A stretch of DNA of 64,000 nt from Pseudomonas tohonis (lineage in GTDB: Bacteria > Pseudomonadota > Gammaproteobacteria > Pseudomonadales > Pseudomonadaceae). This document shows positions 1-7,454 of this stretch, one piece after another (the stretch's first letter is position 1; each line of letters starts with the position of its first letter). Made by a program: the position numbers and the translations under genes. The notes beneath the pieces are model-generated. The model was not told the origin of the DNA. It did no database searches and saw nothing but the letters and a program-made list of their open reading frames with translations. The stretch lies in contig NZ_AP023189.1 in assembly GCF_012767755.2 (NCBI RefSeq), positions 3,536,001 through 3,600,000 on the forward strand. Direction: 5' to 3'.

Positions 1-1
1 C

Positions 2-1012
2 CGGCTGACGGAACGGCCGCTGCAGACCCTGCCCAGCGCCAACCCCTCGTGGCTGGTGCTCTCGGCGGACGGCAGCCAGCTGTTCGCCACCAACGAGAAC
101 CCACCCCAGGGGCGTGACCCGGCCGGCCAGGTCAGCAGCTTCGCCATCGGCGGGGGCACCGAGCGCAGCCTCACGCCACTCAGCCAGGTCGCGACCCGGG
201 GTGCCGAGCCGACCCATGCCAGCCTCAGCGAAGACGGGCGCTTCCTCTTCGTCGCCCACTACAGCACCCGGCCCACGCCCGGAGGCAGCCTCGCGGTGAT
301 CCCGGTCACGGCCCACGGCACCCTGGGCGCCGTGGCCCAGCAGGTGCGCCAGAGCTTTTCCCGGCGCGGCTCGCAGCGCCAGGGCTCCTCGCACCTGCAC
401 GCGGCGGTGCTGGCCGGCGGCTACCTCTTCGTCACCGACCTGGGCGCCGACAAGGTCTACGCCTATCGCTACGACGGGGAAAAACCGAAAAAGCCGCTGC
501 AGGCCGCCAGGCCCGGCGCCTTCGCCCTGCCCAAGGGCAGCGGCCCGCGCCACCTCGCGTTCGACAAGAGCGGCACGCGCGCCTACCTGACCCTGGAGCT
601 GTCCAACCAGATCGCCATCCTCGGCCGCGACGAGGCCAGGCTGGAGCAGCAGGGCCTGGTGGACCTCGACCCGCCCGGCGCCAACGCCGAGGGCGACCGC
701 CGCCTGGGCGCCATCCACCTGTCGCCGGACGAACGCTTCCTCTACGTCGCCCGCCGTGGGGTGGAGAACCAGATCGTGGTCTATGCGGTGAGCCCCGCCG
801 ACGGCAGCCTCAGCGAAGTACAGCGGCACGCCAGCGGTGGCGAAGAGCCTCGCGAATTCACCTTCGCGCCGGACGGGCGCTTCCTGCTGGTGGCCAACCA
901 GAAGAGCGACAGCGTGGCGGTATTCGCCCGTGATCCGCAGAGCGGCCTGCTGGTGGAGCAGGTGCAAAGCATCAGCGCCCCCGCCCCCAGCGCGCTGCGC
1001 TTCGTGCCCTGA
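2..1012 (+). CDS. Lactonase family protein (6-phosphogluconolactonase-like beta-propeller), 5' end outside window
   Basis: The reading frame is open from base 2, so the gene begins upstream of the window; about 336 C-terminal residues are present. Repeated blades of the type LSxDGxxLF, LSEDGRFLFV, LSPDERFLYVARRG and FAPDGRFLLVANQ are the YVTN/lactonase beta-propeller pattern. The GPRHLAFDKSG segment is typical of the 6-phosphogluconolactonase (Pgl-like) family, which hydrolyses sugar lactones. The exact substrate cannot be told from sequence. Whether a signal peptide exists is unknown because the start is missing. The stop codon is immediately followed by the stop of the convergent Cys-rich gene, with no spacer. 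Confidence 0.85.
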   Translation, partial: RLTERPLQTLPSANPSWLVLSADGSQLFATNENPPQGRDPAGQVSSFAIGGGTERSLTPLSQVATRGAEPTHASLSEDGRFLFVAHYSTRPTPGGSLAVIPVTAHGTLGAVAQQVRQSFSRRGSQRQGSSHLHAAVLAGGYLFVTDLGADKVYAYRYDGEKPKKPLQAARPGAFALPKGSGPRHLAFDKSGTRAYLTLELSNQIAILGRDEARLEQQGLVDLDPPGANAEGDRRLGAIHLSPDERFLYVARRGVENQIVVYAVSPADGSLSEVQRHASGGEEPREFTFAPDGRFLLVANQKSDSVAVFARDPQSGLLVEQVQSISAPAPSALRFVP

Positions 1013-1357
1013 TCAGGCGGCCAGGGCCAGGCCCTGGCACTGCCTCGCGCACTCCTCGCAGACCTGGGCCAGCCGCTGGCAGTGCACCAGGTCGTGGCGC
1101 TGGCACTCTGCCGCGCACAGCCTGCACAGGCTCGCGCAGAACAGGCCGAATCCGATCACCTGGGCGCTTTGCCGCTCCACCAGCTCCTGCATCAGCAGGC
1201 AGCTGTCGGCGCATTCGCGGCTCAACTCGATGCAACGCCCCAGGTCCTCGCCGGACTCGTCCAGGCGACTCTCGGTGACGCACTGCGCGCATTCGCTGGC
1301 GCACACCAGGCAGGCTTCGGCACAGGCTTGGATCTCGGCATTCATGGGCATCTCCAT
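1013..1357 (-). CDS. Cys-rich four-helix-bundle copper-binding-type protein (DUF326)
   Basis: This 114-residue protein carries 16 cysteines, many in CxxC/CxxxC spacing along predicted helices (for example CAEACLVCASEC and CRLCAAEC). That is the hallmark of the DUF326 / Csp four-helix-bundle family, whose studied members store Cu(I) in the bundle core. There is no signal peptide, so it would be a cytosolic (Csp3-like) form. Two ATGs lie close together at 1357 and 1345 and either could be the start. It converges on the lactonase gene without a gap. Copper storage is inferred from the family; the Cys pattern is seen directly. Confidence 0.8.
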   Translation of the reverse strand: MEMPMNAEIQACAEACLVCASECAQCVTESRLDESGEDLGRCIELSRECADSCLLMQELVERQSAQVIGFGLFCASLCRLCAAECQRHDLVHCQRLAQVCEECARQCQGLALAA

Positions 1358-1419
1358 CCAGGGGGCTCATCTACTTCGGCCCCGCCCTGGCGCGGCGGTT
1401 CAGGAGATTTATGTGCGCC

Positions 1420-1503
1420 GTAGGTTGGGCGGAGGCACGAAGCCCAAGGCAACAGAGCCGAGCCCCGCTCCGTTGGGCCTCGCTGCGCTCGGCGCCAACC
1501 TGC
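1420..1503. repeat. Dispersed GTAGGTTGGGC-type repeat (REP/BIME-like), copy 1
   Basis: Block running from GTAGGTTGGGC to GGCGCCAACCTGC in the gap before the MscS gene. It contains internal inverted halves (GTTGGGC against GCCCAA, and GTTGGC against GCCAAC). A second copy in inverted orientation is at 22219-22301. Confidence 0.75.
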
Positions 1504-1582
1504 AACGGCCAGGGCAATCCATCCGAACCCATCGCCAGGCACCGGGTCACTAACAGGGTCATCGCGATCCCGGAGGTTCCCC

Positions 1583-2704
1583 ATGCTCGAAAACTGGCTA
1601 CCGTACCTGCCGCTGCCCGAACTCAGGGTCCTGCTCACGGCCCTGGTGGTGATGCTGGGCCTCAGCCTGGTCGCTCGCGGGGTCATGCGCGTGCTGGTCC
1701 GCCTGGCCAAGCCGGTGCTGTTCCTGCGCGAGCTGCTGCAACGGGTGCGCCGGCCGCTCTACCTCCTGCTGCCGCTGCTGGGCCTGCAGACGGTGTGGAG
1801 CGCCGCGGACGACGACCTGCTGTTCATCGGCCCGCTGCGCCAGCTCACCTCGATGGCCATCATCGGCACCTTCACCTGGCTCGGCCTGCGCGCGGTGGAC
1901 GCGGTGCAGCAGGTGATCCTGCTGCACAACCCCGTGGACATCAGCGACAACCTGCGCGCCCGGCGCATCCAGACCCAGACCCGCGTGCTGGTGCGCACCC
2001 TGAGCTTCTTCGTGCTGCTGTTCGGCGCCGCCACCATGCTCATGACCTTCCCCACCGCGCGGCAGTTCGGCACCAGCCTGCTGGCCTCGGCCGGGGTCGC
2101 CGGGCTGGCGGTGGGCTTCGCCGCCAAGCCGGTGCTGGGCAACCTGATCGCCGGGCTGCAGATCGCCATCACCCAGCCCATCCGCCTGGATGACGTGGTG
2201 ATCGTCGAGAACGAATGGGGGCGCATCGAGGAGATCACCGGCACCTACGTGGTGGTGCGCATCTGGGACGACCGCCGCCTGGTGGTGCCGCTGCAGTGGT
2301 TCATCGAGAACCCCTTCCAGAACTGGACGCGGGTCAGCTCCTCGATCACCGGCGCCGTGGTGCTCTGGGCCGACTACGAAATGCCGCTGGACCCGCTGCG
2401 CCAGGAGCTGGAGCGCCTGTGCAAGGAAGCCCCGCAACTCTGGGACGGGCGCGTCAGCGTGCTGCAACTGGTGGACGCCACCGAGCGCTCCATCCAGCTG
2501 CGGGTGCTGGTCAGCTCCATCGACTCCTCGCGCAACTGGGACCTGCGCTGCTACCTGCGCGAGAACCTGATCAACTTCATCGCCCACCGCTACCCGCACT
2601 GCCTGCCGCAGCTGCGCGCCGAACTGTCCCGCAGCGCCGCGCCGGAACTGCGGGACCGCCACCCGGAACCCATCGTCGAGCCCGAGCGCCAGCCGCCGGT
2701 GTGA
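1583..2704 (+). CDS. Small-conductance mechanosensitive (MscS) family channel
   Basis: This 373-residue inner-membrane protein has hydrophobic helices near residues 15-35, 55-75, 85-105, 135-155 and 165-190. An MscS pore helix and beta domain follow: Gly/Ala-rich LLASAGVAGLAVGFAAKPVLGN, then ITQPIRLDDVVIV and the EEITGTYVVVRIWDDRRLVVP beta segment. Residues ~290-350 form the C-terminal alpha/beta part. Such channels release solutes on hypo-osmotic shock; the small size suggests no extra sensor domain. The start ATG is preceded by GGAGGTTCCCC, a good ribosome site. The gene stands alone, between a repeat and a convergent cinA-type gene. Confidence 0.88.
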   Translation: MLENWLPYLPLPELRVLLTALVVMLGLSLVARGVMRVLVRLAKPVLFLRELLQRVRRPLYLLLPLLGLQTVWSAADDDLLFIGPLRQLTSMAIIGTFTWLGLRAVDAVQQVILLHNPVDISDNLRARRIQTQTRVLVRTLSFFVLLFGAATMLMTFPTARQFGTSLLASAGVAGLAVGFAAKPVLGNLIAGLQIAITQPIRLDDVVIVENEWGRIEEITGTYVVVRIWDDRRLVVPLQWFIENPFQNWTRVSSSITGAVVLWADYEMPLDPLRQELERLCKEAPQLWDGRVSVLQLVDATERSIQLRVLVSSIDSSRNWDLRCYLRENLINFIAHRYPHCLPQLRAELSRSAAPELRDRHPEPIVEPERQPPV

Positions 2705-2705
2705 G

Positions 2706-3224
2706 TCAGCCGCCGGCCGCCTCGATGGGCAGCTTCGCGGCGACGGCCTGGCGCAGACGCTCGTAGTAGTAGGGCAATTGCAGCAGGCCATGCCGGGCGG
2801 CCGCCTCGCGCACCTGGTTGCGCTCGCCGTCGAAGCGCAGGTGCTCGCTGACCACCCACGGCTCGCCGTCCATCAGCATGGCGCAGGCGAAGCACACCAG
2901 GCCGTCCATCTCGCCTTCGGCCTCGGCCAGCCCGGTGTTGGCCAGCGCCACGTTGGCTTCGCTGTTGTCCAGGGCGCCCAGGGCCATCTCCCGCGCCACC
3001 TCTTCGCTGGTCAGGCCGTAGCGGGCGATGGTGCCCGGGTCCACGCCCAGGCATTGCTGCTTGGCCTCGGGCGAATAGGCGACATAGCCCCGATCCAGCA
3101 CCGCACCGCAACCGGGCACCCCCGCCAGCAGGGACGCCATCATCCCCCCGGTGCAGGATTCGGCGGTGACCAGGGACAGCTGGTACTTCTCGAGGAAACT
3201 CACAACCTGCTCGACGCTCTGCAT
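2706..3224 (-). CDS. CinA family protein (nicotinamide-nucleotide amidohydrolase domain)
   Basis: 172 residues, matching a stand-alone CinA C-terminal domain (PncC type). The signature TAESCTGGMMASLL is at residues ~20-33, with the conserved Ser/Thr/Gly stretch and a GYVAYSPEAKQ segment downstream. Family members deamidate NMN to nicotinate mononucleotide in pyridine nucleotide recycling. Length is close to E. coli PncC (~165 aa). The last ~40 residues (YYYERLRQAVAAKLPIE) are less family-like, so substrate specificity is uncertain. It converges on the MscS gene with a 1-bp gap. Confidence 0.85.
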   Translation of the reverse strand: MQSVEQVVSFLEKYQLSLVTAESCTGGMMASLLAGVPGCGAVLDRGYVAYSPEAKQQCLGVDPGTIARYGLTSEEVAREMALGALDNSEANVALANTGLAEAEGEMDGLVCFACAMLMDGEPWVVSEHLRFDGERNQVREAAARHGLLQLPYYYERLRQAVAAKLPIEAAGG

Positions 3225-3415
3225 GACGGCCTCCGGGGAATATGTCTGTGCCTGTGTAGAGGCTTAGGGAGGCGCCGGAGCGGCCGAGTTCCCACTATCC
3301 ACCGGCACAGGCGACGGGCGCGCTCGCAGCCGCCGCTCACTCCAGACGTAGGGGTGTGCTGCGCGCACCTGGGGCTCGCCGGGAGCACCGCCCTACAAAA
3401 GTATCGCGAGTGTTG

Positions 3416-3727
3416 CTGGAGGTTCTGGCCGAGCCGATTGCCGAGTTTTGCTGATGTTTCTGGTTTCGCCCCCCGGGCGAGTTTCTTTTGGCAGTCGCCC
3501 CAAAAGAAACCAAAAGGGCTTGCCCCATCATCCGGCCCGACTGCGTCGGGTGCCCTCACTCCGTCGTCGCTCTGGGGGCCGGCGCGATGGGCCATCCATG
3601 GCCTGGGGCGCCTCTCGCGGCATCCATGCCGCTCGTCCCCCGGCGCAACGACTGCGTTCGGCCTCCTGGAGGGGCGTTTCCGCTGCTCCAACCTCTTCGC
3701 CGGAATCTTCATCGGTGTGCGCATCAC
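3416..3727 (+). repeat. ~300-bp structured dispersed repeat, copy 1 (multi-hairpin)
   Basis: Non-coding block containing a hairpin at 3481-3491/3500-3510 (11 bp stem, 8-nt loop), a hairpin at 3536-3541/3545-3550, and a branched structure. In the branched part an outer helix (3563-3567/3648-3652 and 3574-3578/3637-3641) encloses two CATCCATG-centred palindromes at 3590-3603 and 3617-3632. A diverged direct copy is at 22309-22626 with paired changes that keep the stems. No ORF with convincing coding character runs through it. Confidence 0.8.
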
Positions 3728-3747
3728 GCTCGGTGCGCATGGCTTCC

Positions 3748-3785
3748 GTAGGATGGCGTAGAGCGAAGCGAAACCCATGCGGCGG
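3748..3785 (+). repeat. Short dispersed repeat GTAGGATGG...GAAACCCATGC, copy 1
   Basis: Runs from GTAGGATGG through GAGCGAAGCGAAACCCATGC; ATGG and CCAT halves can pair. A near-identical copy is at 33389-33426. The type is common in Pseudomonas intergenic DNA. Confidence 0.7.
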
Positions 3786-4136
3786 GCCTGCCAAGCACCC
3801 AGAATGCCCCCGAAAGCACGGTCCTTGAACCTTCTCGTTGGTTCCACTACAGCGTGAATTCGCTCGAACGAGGAGCCGGTGGAAACCGGGGGCGCGCCCT
3901 GGCGCTTGGCTGCCGACAACCCTCATCGGCAACGTTCCCCGATAGCCGGGCGGAGGGAAAAATAGTCGAAACTTCTCCGCTCCGCGCCCAGTCAAGGCTT
4001 ATGTGGGGATGTGACGTCTGTGCTGGGTTTCCAAACTCATCTTTCCATCTGGCACCGGCTCGACAGGCGGTGCAGGAACGATGACCCGCGCACGGACGGT
4101 GAGACTGCATCCCCCTATTCAGGGATTTTGGATAGC

Positions 4137-4146
4137 GGAGGATGAT
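4137..4146 (+). promoter_or_regulatory. Ribosome binding site that sets the glgA start
   Basis: GGAGG at 4137-4141 sits 5 nt before the ATG at 4147. The longer frame from 4081 has no such site, so the first 22 codons of that frame are probably untranslated leader. Bases 3786-4136 contain no gene that I can support; they presumably hold the glgA promoter, which I could not pinpoint. Confidence 0.6.
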
Positions 4147-5688
4147 ATGGGAAATGCTGTAGCGAGCGCTCAGCTCGGGGGTTTGAGTTCCGTGACCAAT
4201 CGCCCCCAGCTGCATGTTGAAAGCCTGCACGCCAACAAGAAAAGAATTCTGTTCGTCACCTCGGAGTTCGCCGACCTGGTCAAGGTCGGCGGCCTGGGGG
4301 ACGTTTCCGCTGCACTGCCCAGGGCCCTGGCTTCCCGACATGACGTTCGCGTTCTCATCCCCGGCTACCGGCAGGTGCTGGAGAGCGGCAACCCGATCCG
4401 CGTGATCGGCCGGGTGCCGGGGCATGCCGCCCTGCCCGCCTGCCGCATCGGCCGCATGGATCTCAAGGACGGCCTGATCGTCTACGTCATCATCTGCCCC
4501 GAGCTCTACGAGCGCGAAGGCACGCCCTATGGCGACGCCGAGGGCCGCGACTGGCCGGACAACCACATCCGCTTCGCCCGCCTGGGCCTGGCCGCCGCCG
4601 AGCTGGCTGCCGGCACCGCCTGCCTCAGCTGGTGCCCGGAGCTGATCCACGCCAACGACTGGCCCGCCGGGCTCGCCCCTGCGTACATGGCCTGGCGCGG
4701 GCAGACCACGCCCAGCGTGTTCACCATCCACAACCTCGCCTACCAGGGCCTGATCGACCCGCAGTGCAGCCCCGAACTCGGCCTGCCGCCGGAAGCCTGC
4801 AGCCACGAAAGCATGGAGTTCTACGGCAAGCTGTCCTTCCTCAAGGCCGGCATCGCCCACGCCAGCCACGTGACCACCGTGAGCGAGAACTACGCCCACG
4901 AGATCACCACCGAGGACTTCGGCTGCGGCCTGGAAGGCATGCTCAAGCACCGTGTCGACCAGGGCCAGCTCAGCGGCATCACCAACGGCATCGACGAGAG
5001 CTGGGACCCGCGCACCGACGAGCACCTGGTGGCCAGCTTCAGCGCCCAGCTGTGGCAGGGCAAGCGCGAGAACCGCGAGTACGTGGAGAAGCTCTTCGAC
5101 CTGGAGCCGGGCGACGGCCCCCTGTTCGCCGTGGTCTCGCGCCTGGTGCAGCAGAAAGGCATCGACCTGACCCTGGAGATCGCCGACGCCATCGTCGCCG
5201 GCGGCGGCCGCATGGCCATCATCGGCCGTGGCGAGCCGGCCCTGGAGTCGGCCATGCAGGACCTCGCCCAGCGCCATCCGCGCCGCATCGGCGTGCACGT
5301 CGGCTTCAACGAGACCGATGCCCGGCGCATGTTCGCCGGCAGCGACTTCCTGCTGATGCCTTCGCGCTTCGAGCCCTGCGGCCTGAGCCAGATGTACGCC
5401 CAGCGCTTCGGCTCGCTGCCCATCGCCCGGCGCACCGGCGGCCTGGCCGACACCATCGAGGATGGCGTCACCGGCTTCCTGTTCCGCGAGGCCGATGCCG
5501 CCAGCTACCTGGATGCCGTGCAGCGTGCGCTCAACGTCTACCGCCACCCCGAGCTGCTCAATGCCATGCGCTGCCAGGCCATGGCCTCGCCGCTCTACTG
5601 GCACCAGTCGGTCAAGCCCTACGACCGCCTCTACAAACGGCTGCTCAAGGCCGGCTCGATGACGCTGCAGGCAGGGGGTCAGGCTTGA
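4147..5688 (+). CDS. glgA: Glycogen synthase (starch synthase type, GT5)
   Basis: 513 residues from the ATG at 4147. It transfers glucose from ADP-glucose to the end of an alpha-1,4-glucan in the cytosol. The N-terminal nucleotide-sugar motif KVGGLGDV is near residues 45-52. The C-terminal GT-B domain has the conserved PSRFEPCGLSQMYAQRFG block and the TGGLADTI acceptor segment. It is the first gene of a tightly overlapping operon: its stop TGA overlaps the treZ ATG (TGATG). The order glgA-treZ-malQ-treY-DUF2934-glgX matches P. aeruginosa PA2165-PA2160. No glgC (ADP-glucose pyrophosphorylase) lies in the window, so the source of ADP-glucose is not shown here. Confidence 0.95.
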   Translation: MGNAVASAQLGGLSSVTNRPQLHVESLHANKKRILFVTSEFADLVKVGGLGDVSAALPRALASRHDVRVLIPGYRQVLESGNPIRVIGRVPGHAALPACRIGRMDLKDGLIVYVIICPELYEREGTPYGDAEGRDWPDNHIRFARLGLAAAELAAGTACLSWCPELIHANDWPAGLAPAYMAWRGQTTPSVFTIHNLAYQGLIDPQCSPELGLPPEACSHESMEFYGKLSFLKAGIAHASHVTTVSENYAHEITTEDFGCGLEGMLKHRVDQGQLSGITNGIDESWDPRTDEHLVASFSAQLWQGKRENREYVEKLFDLEPGDGPLFAVVSRLVQQKGIDLTLEIADAIVAGGGRMAIIGRGEPALESAMQDLAQRHPRRIGVHVGFNETDARRMFAGSDFLLMPSRFEPCGLSQMYAQRFGSLPIARRTGGLADTIEDGVTGFLFREADAASYLDAVQRALNVYRHPELLNAMRCQAMASPLYWHQSVKPYDRLYKRLLKAGSMTLQAGGQA

Positions 5689-7454
5689 TGTTTCCCCTTA
5701 CGCGCAGCCATGGAGCGCTGCTCGAGGAAGACGGCACCACACGCTTCGCCCTCTGGGCGCCGGATGCCGGCTCCGTCGAGGTGGAACTGGCCGACGGCAG
5801 CCGCCACCCGCTGCGCGCCCACGGAGAAGGCTGGTACTGCAGCCGCCTGCCCCTGGGCGCCGGCACCGTCTACCGCTACCTGATCGACGGGCACCTGCGC
5901 GTGCCCGACCCGGCCTCGCGGGCCCAGGAGGACGGCCCCCACGGCTTCAGCCGGGTGGTCGACCCCAAGGCCTACCGCTGGCGCCACGCCGACTGGCGGG
6001 GCCGCCCCTGGCACGAGGCGGTGATCTACGAACTGCACGTCGGCCTGCTCGGCGGCTTCGACCGCGTCGAGGCGCTGCTGCCCGGGCTCAAGGAGCTGGG
6101 CGTCACCGCCATCGAGCTGATGCCCCTGGGGGAATTCCCCGGTGCACGCAACTGGGGCTACGACGGCGTGCTGCCCTTCGCCCCGGACAGCTCCTACGGC
6201 CCGCCCGAGGCGCTCAAGCGGCTCATCGACAGTGCCCACGGCCTGGGCCTGATGGTGTTCATCGACGTCGTCTACAACCACTTCGGCCCCGACGGCAACT
6301 ACCTCGGCCAGTACGCCGGGGCCTTCTTCAACCGCGAGCGCAAGACCCCCTGGGGCCCGGCCATCGACTTCCGCCAGGTGCAGGTGCGCGACTTCTTCTG
6401 CGAGAACGCCCTGATGTGGGTGCTGGACTACCGCGTCGACGGCCTGCGCTTCGACGCCGTGCACGCCATCACCGAGAAGGACTTCCTGGTGGAGATGGCC
6501 GGCCGCCTGCGCGCCGCCGCCGGCAAGGGCCGCCACCTGCACCTGGTGCTGGAGAACGAGGACAACGACGTCGACCTGCTGGAAAAGGGCTACGACGCCC
6601 AGTGGAACGACGACGGCCATAACGTGTTGCATGCCCTGCTCACCGGCGAACGCGAGGGCTACTACGCCGACTTCGCCACGGAGACCACCAGCAAGCTGGC
6701 GCGCTGCCTCGGCGAGGGCTTCGTCTACCAGGGCGAGTCCACCCGGCGCGGCCACCTGCGCGGGCAATCCAGCGCGCACCTGCCGCCGACCGCCTTCGTA
6801 CTGTTCCTGCAGAACCACGACCAGGTCGGCAACCGTGCCTTCGGCGAGCGTCTGGCCAGCCTGGCCGAGCCGGACGAACTCAAGGCCGCCACCGCCCTGC
6901 TGTTGCTCAGCCCGATGATCCCGCTGCTGTTCATGGGCGAGGAATGGGGCTCGCGCCAACCCTTCCTGTTCTTCACCTCACACAACGAGGAGCTGGGCCG
7001 CGCGGTGCGCGACGGGCGGCGCAACGAGTTCCGCGAATTCGCGGTGTTCGCCGACGAGCAGATCCGCCGCAGCATTCCCGACCCCAACGCCCTGGGCACC
7101 TTCACCGGCTCCATCCCCGACTGCGCCACCTGCACCGAGCCCGGCCAGCAAGCCTGGCGCGTCTACTACCGGCGCCTGCTGGAGCTGCGCCACGCGCAAC
7201 TGGTGCCACGCCTGCCCGGCAGCCAGGCCATCGGCACCCGGGTGCTGGAGGAAAAGGCCGTATCGGCCAGCTGGCGCCTGGGTGACGGCAGCCTGCTGCG
7301 CATCGACCTCAACCTCGCCTCCGCCCCGGTACGTGCGCCGCTGCCGCACGACGGCGCGCGGGTGATCTTCTCCAACCGCATGGACCTGGACGACTACCGC
7401 CAGGGCCTGCTGGCGCCGCGCAGCGTCGCCGTGACCCTGGAGGACAGCGCATGA
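5688..7454 (+). CDS. treZ: Malto-oligosyltrehalose trehalohydrolase
   Basis: 588 residues, GH13 family. It cleaves the trehalose end unit off maltooligosyl-trehalose made by TreY. An N-terminal CBM48-type beta sandwich (residues ~10-95, FALWAPDAGSVEVEL) precedes the TIM barrel. Barrel motifs are FIDVVYNHFGPDGNY, VDGLRFDAVHAI (nucleophile Asp), LVLENEDND (acid/base Glu) and FLQNHDQVGNR (transition-state Asp). The start ATG overlaps the glgA stop by one base, indicating translational coupling, and the 3' end overlaps malQ by 4 bp. Confidence 0.95.
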   Translation: MFPLTRSHGALLEEDGTTRFALWAPDAGSVEVELADGSRHPLRAHGEGWYCSRLPLGAGTVYRYLIDGHLRVPDPASRAQEDGPHGFSRVVDPKAYRWRHADWRGRPWHEAVIYELHVGLLGGFDRVEALLPGLKELGVTAIELMPLGEFPGARNWGYDGVLPFAPDSSYGPPEALKRLIDSAHGLGLMVFIDVVYNHFGPDGNYLGQYAGAFFNRERKTPWGPAIDFRQVQVRDFFCENALMWVLDYRVDGLRFDAVHAITEKDFLVEMAGRLRAAAGKGRHLHLVLENEDNDVDLLEKGYDAQWNDDGHNVLHALLTGEREGYYADFATETTSKLARCLGEGFVYQGESTRRGHLRGQSSAHLPPTAFVLFLQNHDQVGNRAFGERLASLAEPDELKAATALLLLSPMIPLLFMGEEWGSRQPFLFFTSHNEELGRAVRDGRRNEFREFAVFADEQIRRSIPDPNALGTFTGSIPDCATCTEPGQQAWRVYYRRLLELRHAQLVPRLPGSQAIGTRVLEEKAVSASWRLGDGSLLRIDLNLASAPVRAPLPHDGARVIFSNRMDLDDYRQGLLAPRSVAVTLEDSA

